Positions 7,366 through 13,298 of a stretch of DNA of 13,298 nt are shown one piece after another. The notes beneath the pieces are model-generated. The model did no database searches. It saw only the letters and a list, made by a program, of their open reading frames with translations, and had not been told where the DNA came from. The position numbers and the translations under genes were made by a program. Source of the stretch: Bacteroidota bacterium (GTDB lineage: Bacteria; Bacteroidota; Bacteroidia; B-17B0; B-17BO); assembly GCA_947462425.1 (NCBI GenBank), contig CANHPI010000030.1, forward strand, positions 1 through 13,298. Direction: 5' to 3'. The first letter of the stretch is position 1. Each line of letters opens with the position of its first letter.

Positions 7366-7908
7366 TTATTTTTTTGAATCAAGTACATACACTTCTTTCA
7401 TATTTCTTCCCAACCCATCATAATCTAATCCATAACCAACAACAAAATCGTTAGGTATGTCCATTCCTATATAATCAACTTTAATTTGTTTTTTATACGC
7501 ATCAGGTTTAAATAAAAAAGTAGCTACTTTAATTTGCTTCACTTCTTTTTTTATTAATAATGAAACTAATTTTTCTAAAGTTGTTCCGGTATCAACAATA
7601 TCCTCAACAATAACTACTGTCCTTCCTTTAATCTCTTCTGTTAACCCAATCATTTCAGTAACTGTTCCAGTACTGCTTGTGCCATGGTAGGATGCTAATT
7701 TTATAAAAGAAATTTCACATGGGATAATTACTTCTTTAAGCAAATCGGCCGCAAACATAAATGACCCATTTAACACCACTAAGAACAACGGCATGTCATT
7801 TACTAAATCAACATTTATTTTTTGAGCCATTTGATAAACACTTGCAGAAATTTTATCTGAAGAAATATATGGAACAAAGGTTTTATCTTTTAGAGTTACT
7901 CGTTGCAT
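7366..7908 (-). CDS. hpt: Hypoxanthine phosphoribosyltransferase
   Basis: A purine salvage enzyme that joins hypoxanthine (and usually guanine) to PRPP, giving IMP or GMP in the cytosol. The 180-residue protein carries VVLNGSFMFAADL (the cis-peptide/pyrophosphate loop region), SYHGTSSTG in the mobile loop, and the PRPP-binding signature VVIVEDIVDTGTT (98-110). KPDAYKK follows (purine-contacting region), and the C-terminal VDYIGMDIPNDFVVGYGLDYDGLGRN is characteristic of bacterial HPRT. The length is normal. I chose ATG at 7908 (MQRVTLKDK); a TTG lies directly before it at 7911 and could add one residue. It is the first gene of an hpt-adk-obg run on the minus strand, with adk 18 bases downstream, so nucleotide salvage and adenylate balance are coupled by cotranscription. 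A TAnnTTTG-type box lies 20 bases upstream. Confidence 0.96.
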   Translation of the reverse strand: MQRVTLKDKTFVPYISSDKISASVYQMAQKINVDLVNDMPLFLVVLNGSFMFAADLLKEVIIPCEISFIKLASYHGTSSTGTVTEMIGLTEEIKGRTVVIVEDIVDTGTTLEKLVSLLIKKEVKQIKVATFLFKPDAYKKQIKVDYIGMDIPNDFVVGYGLDYDGLGRNMKEVYVLDSKK

Positions 7909-7927
7909 CAATTGTTTTTTGAGAATA

Positions 7928-7935
7928 CAAATATA
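7928..7935 (-). promoter_or_regulatory. Candidate -7 box for hpt-adk-obg
   Basis: On the minus strand these bases read TATATTTG, a full match to the Bacteroidota -7 consensus TAnnTTTG. Transcription would start near 7922, about 14 bases before the hpt ATG. No TTTG is seen at the proper -33 spacing, so only half of the promoter is supported. Confidence 0.4.
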
Positions 7936-8040
7936 ATAACAATTTGAATGAAAAAAGGCATTATATCAATGTTTTGGAGTAAAACTATGCCCACTGTTTA
8001 GGCAGATTTAATCAAAAATTCTATTACATTTACTGCCCGA

Positions 8041-9408
8041 TTGAAAACTTTTCTCAAACATACGCATCTTAAAGAAACTGTTTCTTTATCTATCCCATTA
8101 ATATTAACTCAAATTGGGCATATTATTACGGGGATGGTGGATAATATTTTTTTGGGAAAATTAGGTAATACGGAACAGGCAGCTGGCATTTTATCTAATA
8201 ATTTATACATCATTTTATTAGTATTTAGCATCGGAATGAGTTACGTATTAACGCCTGCTATTACCGAAGCACATATTAATCAAAACGAAAAAGAGAAGGC
8301 TTCCTTATTTAAAAACTCTTTGTTTATAAATATGATTGTGGCGGTTGTATTATTTATTATTCTGTTTTTTTCATCTCCACTACTAGCCCTCATGCAGCAA
8401 CCGGAAGACGTTGTAGCCTTAGCTATTCCTTTTTTTAATGTGCTTATTTTTTCTATTATTCCTGTGGCATTATTTTTTGTTTGTAAGCAATATACCGAAG
8501 GGTTGAGCAACACCAAAGCAGCTATGTACATTAGTGTTATTGGAAACATCATCAATATTATTTTAAATTACTTGTTGATTTATGGTTATGCTGGATTGCC
8601 TGAACTAGGCTACATGGGCTCTTGTTGGGCCACATTTATAGCAAGAGTATTTATGGGAATTGGATTTTTAGTATTTGTATTTAACCATAAAACGGTTAAT
8701 TCATTTTCTAAATATTATAAGGAGGTAAAAATAAATGCACTTCATTTTTGGCCATTATTAAAAGATGGGCTTGCCTCTGCCCTTCAATTTACATTTGAAG
8801 TAGCTGCATTTGCAATTGCAGGATTATTAGCAGGTGTTTTTGGTAAAGAACAAATTGATGCACATGGTATTGCCTTAAGTTTAGCGGCTTTTACTTACAT
8901 GTTTGCCAGTGGAATTGGAAGTGCTACTACTATAAGAGTAGGAAATTTTTACTCATCAAATAATTTGGATGCCGTAAAATTAGCTATTAAAACATCCTAT
9001 CAATCTGTTATTGTAACAATGGGCTTTATGGCATTACTATTTATTTGTTTCAATACATTTTTGCCAACCATTTTTAGTAACGACCAAGAAATTATTTTAA
9101 TTGCATCCAAACTATTATTATTTGCTGCTTTTTTTCAATTATTTGACGGCACTCAGGTTGTTGCCATCGGTGCATTAAGAGGCCTAGATGATTATAAATT
9201 TCCAACCTACATTGCGTTTATTGGATATTGGGTTATTGCTCTGCCTTTATGTTATTTGCTTGCCTTTACATTTAATTATAAAGTTTACGGCGTTTGGTTA
9301 GCCTTAAGTGTTGGTCTAGGTTTTGTGTCTCTTGCCTTATATTTTAGAATAAAGGCTTTGCTAAAATTAAAAACTATAATAACACAAAGTACAAACTTGC
9401 CAAACTAA
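8041..9408 (+). CDS. MATE family multidrug/toxin efflux transporter, TTG start
   Basis: A 455-residue inner-membrane protein with about twelve hydrophobic spans in two halves, the size and shape of a MATE (NorM-like) exporter that uses a Na+ or H+ gradient to expel cationic drugs or metabolites. The family opening is clear: LKETVSLSIPLILTQIGHIITGMVDNIFLGKLG, with Pro in the first span and the 'D-x-x-x-L-G-x-L-G' segment. Each half carries a Gly/Asn-rich loop: NIINIILNYLLIYG in the first half and SGIGSATTIRVGNFY at the start of the second. GALRGLDDYKFPTYIAFIGYW near residues 379-399 is also typical. The start is TTG at 8041; going upstream, an in-frame TAG at 7999 comes before any ATG, and the next internal Met is past the first motif. 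It diverges from hpt and overlaps the following minus-strand gene by 35 bases at the 3' end. The substrate cannot be told. Confidence 0.93.
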   Translation: MKTFLKHTHLKETVSLSIPLILTQIGHIITGMVDNIFLGKLGNTEQAAGILSNNLYIILLVFSIGMSYVLTPAITEAHINQNEKEKASLFKNSLFINMIVAVVLFIILFFSSPLLALMQQPEDVVALAIPFFNVLIFSIIPVALFFVCKQYTEGLSNTKAAMYISVIGNIINIILNYLLIYGYAGLPELGYMGSCWATFIARVFMGIGFLVFVFNHKTVNSFSKYYKEVKINALHFWPLLKDGLASALQFTFEVAAFAIAGLLAGVFGKEQIDAHGIALSLAAFTYMFASGIGSATTIRVGNFYSSNNLDAVKLAIKTSYQSVIVTMGFMALLFICFNTFLPTIFSNDQEIILIASKLLLFAAFFQLFDGTQVVAIGALRGLDDYKFPTYIAFIGYWVIALPLCYLLAFTFNYKVYGVWLALSVGLGFVSLALYFRIKALLKLKTIITQSTNLPN

Positions 9409-9970
9409 ACAAACCAAATGCGGTTAATAAGCCATTTACAGTTAAGTGCCTATTTAAATTATAAATAAAAAAGCCCATACATAAAGCAAATAAGCTTACC
9501 GTGAATGCAGGGTACGTGTAAAAATGCCAAAAAGAAGTAGTATGATTCTCAAGTTTAACTTTTAATGTTTTCTTGAAAATAAAATCCCTTCCAATGTAAA
9601 TATCTTCCATTGCCATAGGTTCTTGAAACAAATCTTTAGTTTTTATTGGTATAAACTCGCCAGTGGAAGTAATTATATTTATTTCATCAATAGAAAGTTT
9701 TTGATTTTCCTCATAATATTTATCAAAAGAACATTCGACTGTTTTAATCGATGTTTTTTCCCACTGGCAAAGAACTAAAATACTAAATAAACAATAGGTT
9801 AAAAAAGCTGCAAGAAAAACATTTATACGATTAAATATTTTATAAAAATTAGTTTTTTTAAACTCTTCAATTTGCCTAAGTTGGTTTAATTGTTTTAGTT
9901 TTTTATAATAAAACAGTTCTTCTGAAGACAAAGGAATGCGGGGCTTTCTTTTAGGCTGTTCTTCTTGCAT
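9374..9970 (-). CDS. Unknown membrane protein, about three spans
   Basis: I do not recognise this 198-residue protein. The N-terminal 45 residues are charged and Pro/Lys-rich (QPKRKPRIP, then a predicted helix with repeated Lys, Leu and Gln). A first hydrophobic span (about 50-69) follows, then a polar domain of roughly 80 residues (70-150) containing DEINIITSTGEFIPIKTKDL. Two closely spaced spans (about 151-172 and 177-198) run to the very C-terminus. The ATG at 9970 is preferred; a GTG directly before it would add one residue. It begins 56 bases after the glycosyltransferase stop on the same strand, so the two are likely cotranscribed. Its last 35 bases overlap the end of the MATE gene in convergent orientation. 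The overlap leaves no room for a classical terminator between the two genes. Confidence 0.75.
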   Translation of the reverse strand: MQEEQPKRKPRIPLSSEELFYYKKLKQLNQLRQIEEFKKTNFYKIFNRINVFLAAFLTYCLFSILVLCQWEKTSIKTVECSFDKYYEENQKLSIDEINIITSTGEFIPIKTKDLFQEPMAMEDIYIGRDFIFKKTLKVKLENHTTSFWHFYTYPAFTVSLFALCMGFFIYNLNRHLTVNGLLTAFGLFSLASLYFVLL

Positions 9971-10026
9971 CACTCTATAGTTTAGCTTTTATATAATTAA
10001 CAAGAATTTTGGCTTTTGCAATAAAC

Positions 10027-10983
10027 CTAAAGATTAATTTTTTTCTCTAACAAATAATTATTGCGATCTGAAGAATTTCTGAGTATTAACTCGCCGATAA
10101 AGCCTGCTAAAAATAACATCGTTCCTAATACCATAGCTGTAAGTGCAATAAAAAATGAAGGGCGATTCGTTAATAATCGTGCCGGTAAATGATTAAAAAC
10201 ATGGTAGGCTTTATCTACTCCAAGATACAGGGCAGAAAATAAACCAACTACAAACATCAAGGTGCCAATTAATCCAAAAAAATGCATTGGCCGTTTACCA
10301 AATTTCGATAAAAATGTAATGGTTAATAAATCTAAAAAGCCATTAATAAAACGTTCCCAGCCAAATTTACTAACTCCATATTTACGTGCCTGATGTTGAA
10401 CTACTTTTTCGCCAATATTATAAAAGCCTGCATTTTTAGCTAAAACCGGAATAAAGCGATGCATCTCTCCATACACTTCAATACTTTTTACAACATCTTT
10501 GCGATAAGCTTTTAAACCACAATTCATATCATGTAATTTAATGCCTGATATTTTACGATTGGTCCAGTTATATAATTTTGAAGGAATATTTTTAGTTAAT
10601 GTATTATCAAAGCGCTTTTGTTTCCACCCACTCACTAAATCATAATTACCTAAAATAATCATGTTATATAATTCAGGTATTTCATCCGGAGAATCCTGTA
10701 AATCAGCATCCATAGTAATAACCACATCTCCTTGAGCTTCTCCAAAACCAATATGCAAACCTGGAGATTTGCCATAATTACGTCGGAATTTAATTGCTTT
10801 TACACAATGATTTTTAGTTGCTAGAGATTCAATAACCTGCCATGACTTATCTTTACTACCATCATCTATAAATAAAATCTCGTAGGAATATTTGTTTTCA
10901 TCCATCACTCTTTTAATCCAGTCATGAAGTTCTGTCAAAGATTCTTCTTCGTTAAATAATGGAATGACAATTGAAATATTCAT
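10027..10983 (-). CDS. GT2 glycosyltransferase, polyprenyl-phosphate sugar transferase type (DPM1/GtrB-like)
   Basis: A 318-residue membrane-anchored family 2 glycosyltransferase. The catalytic half shows SIVIPLFNEEESL (4-16), FIDDGSKDKSW (39-48, nucleotide-binding Asp pair), RRNYGKSPGLHIGFGEAQGD, and MDADLQDSPDEIP (91-103, the metal-binding DxD followed by LQDxPEeIP). DMNCGLKAYRKDV (152-164) and HRFIPVLAKNAG complete it. This set is typical of enzymes that move a sugar from a nucleotide onto dolichyl- or undecaprenyl-phosphate at the cytoplasmic face. Two C-terminal spans (about 233-254 and 276-300) resemble GtrB/ArnC-type proteins. The product sugar-lipid would feed protein, LPS or polymer glycosylation; the exact sugar is not readable. 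The ATG start is directly upstream of the first beta strand. It is first of a two-gene run with the unknown membrane protein. Confidence 0.92.
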   Translation of the reverse strand: MNISIVIPLFNEEESLTELHDWIKRVMDENKYSYEILFIDDGSKDKSWQVIESLATKNHCVKAIKFRRNYGKSPGLHIGFGEAQGDVVITMDADLQDSPDEIPELYNMIILGNYDLVSGWKQKRFDNTLTKNIPSKLYNWTNRKISGIKLHDMNCGLKAYRKDVVKSIEVYGEMHRFIPVLAKNAGFYNIGEKVVQHQARKYGVSKFGWERFINGFLDLLTITFLSKFGKRPMHFFGLIGTLMFVVGLFSALYLGVDKAYHVFNHLPARLLTNRPSFFIALTAMVLGTMLFLAGFIGELILRNSSDRNNYLLEKKINL

Positions 10984-11031
10984 AAAGTATAGAAAATGAA
11001 AGTATAAATATAGCTAACATATCATTTTTAT

Positions 11032-11039
11032 CAAAATTA
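11032..11039 (-). promoter_or_regulatory. Candidate -7 box for the glycosyltransferase gene
   Basis: The minus strand reads TAATTTTG here, matching TAnnTTTG. Transcription would begin near 11026, giving a leader of about 43 bases before the ATG at 10983. No good -33 TTTG is present at about 19 bases spacing, so support is partial. Confidence 0.33.
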
Positions 11040-11140
11040 TACGCGATAATGAAATACCGATGACGCTAAACACTATAACATATGAGATGCTTTGCCTAGC
11101 TTTTTTTAATAAATAGTAACGATATGTGAAATATATTTGA

Positions 11141-11148
11141 TATTTTTG
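11141..11148 (+). promoter_or_regulatory. -7 box of the SRP RNA gene
   Basis: TATTTTTG fits the Bacteroidota -7 consensus TAnnTTTG exactly. It ends four bases before 11153, the G that opens the outer helix of the SRP RNA, which is where transcription from such a box would be expected to start. A TTTG at 11136-11139 is too close to be the -33 element, and none is seen at the right spacing. Confidence 0.55.
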
Positions 11149-11152
11149 CGGT

Positions 11153-11250
11153 GGGTAAGTCTTTCACGACCAGCTCCTGTCAAATCCCCCAGGATGGGAA
11201 CATAGCAAGGGTAGATGGTTGAGCGGTGCGATGAAAGTAGCTTACCCTTT
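11153..11250 (+). ncRNA. ffs: Small signal recognition particle RNA (4.5S type)
   Basis: The RNA part of the signal recognition particle, which pairs with Ffh to deliver nascent membrane proteins to FtsY. The diagnostic domain IV hairpin is complete: CCC (11187-11189), CAG (11190-11192), G, ATG (11194-11196), GGAA tetraloop (11197-11200), CAT (11201-11203), AGCA (11204-11207), A, GGG (11209-11211). The E. coli order CAG-G-stem-GGAA-stem-AGCA is kept, with different stem pairs. Outer stems also form: GGGTAAG (11153-11159) with CTTACCC (11241-11247), CTTTCA (11161-11166) with TGAAAG (11232-11237), GCTC (11173-11176) with GAGC (11221-11224), and CAA (11181-11183) with TTG (11219-11221). The length near 98 nt is normal for the Alu-less form. 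A seven-T run follows. The ends are inferred from the outer helix and the promoter box. Confidence 0.95.
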
Positions 11251-11254
11251 TTTT
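11241..11254 (+). terminator. T-run terminator of the SRP RNA
   Basis: The 3' arm of the outer SRP helix (CTTACCC) runs straight into seven T residues (11248-11254). The long RNA helix plus the T tract would act as an intrinsic terminator. Confidence 0.65.
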
Positions 11255-11309
11255 GTGCCCTAAATTGTGGTATTAGGCAAGTAAATAAAAGATGTAATTA
11301 TTATTTTTT

Positions 11310-11402
11310 GGGCATGCCCCGCAAAGAGGCAGCGGGTCGCACTTTTCGTTGCAATCTTTTGCAAGAGACAGGCAAAAGGATTTGCACTACAATTGCTCAT
11401 GC
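11310..11402 (+). repeat. Foldable intergenic repeat element, copy 1
   Basis: This is a GC-richer noncoding block in an AT-rich gap. Terminal GCATG (11312-11316) can pair with CATGC (11398-11402). Inside are two hairpins: CCCGC (11318-11322)/GCGGG (11332-11336), and TCTTTTGC (11355-11362)/GCAAAAGGA (11372-11380) with a nine-base loop and one bulged G. It shares AAAAGGATTTGCAC (11374-11387) and a near-identical CTTTTCGTTGCAATCTTTT segment with copy 2, which lies in the opposite orientation. I recall similar 'GCAATCTTTT ... AAAAGGAT ... CTCACGC' elements scattered between genes in many Bacteroidota; I know no name or function for them. Confidence 0.7.
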
Positions 11403-11438
11403 ATCATATTGCGAACGTTCCTTTATGAAGCATCATAT
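11401..11438 (+). repeat. Short direct repeat GCATCATAT flanking a palindrome
   Basis: GCATCATAT occurs at 11401-11409 and again at 11430-11438. Between them sits the perfect palindrome GAACGTTC (11413-11420). The repeat begins inside the end of repeat copy 1. It could be a trace of a duplication or chance; nothing here looks like a gene. Confidence 0.4.
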
Positions 11439-11455
11439 ATAGTAAAATTGCGTTT

Positions 11456-11481
11456 GAGATTGCTTCGTTCCTCGCGATGAC
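11456..11481 (-). repeat. Short dispersed-repeat motif (GCGAGGAACGAAGCAATC type)
   Basis: On the minus strand this reads GTCATCGCGAGGAACG and continues AAGCAATCTC. I recognise it as close to a short repeat, 'GTCATTGCGAGGAACGAAG', seen between genes in many unrelated bacterial genomes. Only one half is present here; no second inverted copy is seen. It sits between the two inverted copies of the longer element. Confidence 0.55.
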
Positions 11482-11490
11482 AATAAACCT

Positions 11491-11576
11491 GCGTGAAGGA
11501 TTGACGTGCAAATCCTTTTTGTGCCTCCTTTACAAAAAGATTGAAACGAAAGCCTGGCCGCTTTTGGCGGACACGA
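11491..11576 (-). repeat. Foldable intergenic repeat element, copy 2 (inverted)
   Basis: This is the reverse-strand, diverged copy of the element at 11310-11402. Read on the minus strand it keeps the terminal pairing (CGTG with CACG, plus strand 11572-11575 and 11492-11495). It also keeps a GC hairpin (CCGC 11558-11561 with GCGG 11567-11570) and the A/T hairpin TCTTTTTGT/ACAAAAAGGA (plus strand 11532-11540 and 11513-11522), again with a nine-base loop (11523-11531) and the same extra G. The shared 14-mer lies at 11506-11519. Stem bases differ from copy 1 in a compensating way, which suggests the fold is under selection or was in the ancestor. Confidence 0.68.
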
Positions 11577-11606
11577 CTAAAAAACTAAAATCAAACTATA
11601 AGTCAT

Positions 11607-11633
11607 AAAAAAAACCTGACTTTTATTGTCAGG
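11607..11633 (-). terminator. Intrinsic terminator of carB
   Basis: On the minus strand CCTGAC (11633-11628) pairs with GTCAGG (11620-11615) around a seven-base loop and is followed by eight T residues (11614-11607). It starts eight bases after the carB stop codon, a standard position for a rho-independent terminator. Confidence 0.85.
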
Positions 11634-11641
11634 ACTAATTT

Positions 11642-13298
11642 TTATTTACTTAAATATAGATTCCTCTCACTGTATATGTTTTGAAAATACTCATCATACA
11701 AATCATCAATAAAATAAATAGCTTCGCCTGTACTCTTCATTTCAGGCCCTAGTTCTTTTTGAATTTCAGGGAATTTCTCATAACTAAATACAGGTATTTT
11801 AATGGCATATCCTTTTTTCTTTGGTTGAAAATTAAAGTCTTTTACCTTGGCGCCTAGCATTACTTTAGTTGCATAATTTACATAAGGTTCATCGTAGGCC
11901 TTAGCAATAAAAGGAACGGTACGAGAGGCTCTTGGGTTTGCTTCAATAATATATACTACTTCATCCTTTACGGCAAATTGAATATTTAATAAACCAACTG
12001 TTTTTAATGCAACGGCAATTGTTTTTGTATGTTGTTCTATTTGCTGTAAAACATTTTCAGATAAATCGAACGTTGGCAGCACAGCATAACTATCGCCACT
12101 ATGAATTCCTGCTGGTTCAATGTGTTCCATTACGCCAACTATGTAAACATCTTTTCCATCACAAATAGAATCAGATTCTGCTTCAATGGCATTTTGTAAA
12201 AAATGATCTAATAACACCTGATTACCGGGCAAGTCATGTAATAATTTTACCACATGTTGTTCTAATTCTTCTTCGTTAATAACAATCTTCATGCTTTGGC
12301 CACCCAACACATAACTAGGACGCACCAATAAAGGGAAACCTAATTCTTTAGATAAAGTAATGGCTTCTTCGGCATCTTTAATGACACCAAATTTTGGATA
12401 TGGAATATTATTTTCTTTTAGCAAATTAGAAAATCTTCCTCTATCTTCTGCCAAATCTAAGGATTTAAAATCTGTGCCTATGATTTTAATTCCGTAACGC
12501 TCTAACTTCTCTGCTAATTTTAAAGCCGTTTGCCCGCCTAATTGTACAATAACACCTTCTGGTTTTTCGTGCAAAATAATATCATAAATATGTTCCCAAA
12601 AAACAGGTTCAAAATATAATTTATCAGCTGTACTAAAATCTGTACTAACGGTTTCGGGGTTGCAGTTAATCATAATGGTTTCATATCCCATTTCTTTAGC
12701 TGCCAAAACGCCATGCACACAACTGTAATCAAATTCAATTCCCTGACCAATACGATTTGGACCAGATCCTAAAATGATAACTTTCTTTTTATCCGTTCTT
12801 ATACTTTCGTTTTCATCTTCAAAAGTCGAATAATAATACGGTGTTTTAGCTTCAAATTCAGCAGCACATGTATCTACCATTTTAAACACGCGATTAATAT
12901 TAAACTCCTTACGTTTATTATACACTTCACTTTCCAAACAACGCATTAAATGAGCTAATTGTCTATCAGCATAACCCATTTGCTTTGCTTCGTATAATAA
13001 ATCTTTTGATATATCTTCTAATCTGTATTTTGATACTTCGTTCTCTAAGGCTAGCATTTGTTCAATTTGCTCCAAAAACCACATATCAATACGAGTTAAT
13101 TTTTGAATAGTTTTAATAGAGATGCCCAATTTCATAGCATCATAAATCATAAACAAACGGTTCCAACTCGGACGCTCTAGTCCGGCTAATAACTCTGCTT
13201 GATTGGTGTTTTCTTTTCCATCAGCTCCTAACCCGTTGCGTTTAATTTCTAAGGATTGACAGGCTTTTTGTAAAGCCTCTTGAAACGAACGACCAATA
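11642..13298 (-). CDS. carB: Carbamoyl-phosphate synthase large subunit, C-terminal part (cut by right window edge)
   Basis: The large subunit makes carbamoyl phosphate from bicarbonate, glutamine-derived ammonia and two ATP, feeding arginine and pyrimidine synthesis. About 551 residues are visible and the frame runs open to the right edge, so no start is in view. The first visible residues, IGRSFQEALQKACQSLE, belong to the end of the first half. The oligomerisation region follows, then the second synthetase half opens with GSGPNRIGQGIEFDYSCVHG. EMGYETIMINCNPETVSTD, GGQTALKLA, FPLLVRPSYVLGGQSM (ATP-grasp) and IIEANPRASRTVPFIAK (metal and ATP site) come next. The protein ends with LGPEMKSTGEAIYFIDD and about 20 more residues, so the C-terminal MGS-like allosteric domain of E. 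coli CarB is absent. I recall this shortened form in other Bacteroidota. A terminator follows eight bases after the stop. Confidence 0.97.
   Translation of the reverse strand, partial: IGRSFQEALQKACQSLEIKRNGLGADGKENTNQAELLAGLERPSWNRLFMIYDAMKLGISIKTIQKLTRIDMWFLEQIEQMLALENEVSKYRLEDISKDLLYEAKQMGYADRQLAHLMRCLESEVYNKRKEFNINRVFKMVDTCAAEFEAKTPYYYSTFEDENESIRTDKKKVIILGSGPNRIGQGIEFDYSCVHGVLAAKEMGYETIMINCNPETVSTDFSTADKLYFEPVFWEHIYDIILHEKPEGVIVQLGGQTALKLAEKLERYGIKIIGTDFKSLDLAEDRGRFSNLLKENNIPYPKFGVIKDAEEAITLSKELGFPLLVRPSYVLGGQSMKIVINEEELEQHVVKLLHDLPGNQVLLDHFLQNAIEAESDSICDGKDVYIVGVMEHIEPAGIHSGDSYAVLPTFDLSENVLQQIEQHTKTIAVALKTVGLLNIQFAVKDEVVYIIEANPRASRTVPFIAKAYDEPYVNYATKVMLGAKVKDFNFQPKKKGYAIKIPVFSYEKFPEIQKELGPEMKSTGEAIYFIDDLYDEYFQNIYSERNLYLSK

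Noticed and set aside
8280..8555. Minus-strand frame of 91 codons
   Set aside because: Antisense inside the MATE transporter gene, whose frame is clearly coding.
11215..11442. Plus-strand frame of 75 codons
   Set aside because: It begins inside the SRP RNA and runs through repeat copy 1; the translation looks like no protein and both underlying features are noncoding.

Overview
The window reads as chromosomal DNA of a low-GC member of the Bacteroidota. The signs are a short-lid adenylate kinase next to hpt and obg, an Obg and a CarB that both lack the C-terminal domains of their E. coli counterparts, Lys-rich 'CKK' lipoproteins, few visible Shine-Dalgarno sites, and promoter boxes of the Bacteroidota form TAnnTTTG. 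The order or family cannot be fixed from this sequence alone. Nearly all genes lie on the minus strand.

Layout from left to right: the 5' part of purB (minus, cut by the left edge); a six-gene minus-strand envelope/copper-type cassette (1051-5047); the housekeeping run hpt-adk-obg (minus, 5124-7908); a MATE efflux pump (plus, 8041-9408) that overlaps tail-to-tail with a gene for an unknown membrane protein, which lies downstream of a GT2 polyprenyl-phosphate-type glycosyltransferase (both minus, 9374-10983); a small SRP RNA gene on the plus strand (about 11153-11250) with a recognisable promoter box and terminator; a noncoding stretch of nearly 390 bp holding two diverged, inverted copies of a foldable repeat element with a third repeat-like motif between them; a terminator; and the 3' part of carB (minus, cut by the right edge).

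The most interesting coding region is the cassette 1051-5047. It pairs a di-heme MauG/MbnH-like peroxidase lipoprotein with an MbnP-family protein. In characterised relatives the di-heme enzyme oxidises a Trp of MbnP to kynurenine, creating a copper site. Here the pair is accompanied by a beta-barrel-type protein whose mature N-terminus carries Cys-Asp-Ile-Cys, a small Cys-rich exported protein, a small carboxypeptidase-regulatory-like lipoprotein and a 67-residue single-span membrane ORF. I infer a copper (or other metal) acquisition or handling system at the outer membrane. The extra components have no function known to me.

Two further points stand out. The adenylate kinase carries a 140-residue histone H1-like Lys/Ala/Val tail. 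The inverted repeat pair next to the SRP RNA keeps the same fold despite sequence drift, including compensating changes in its stems.
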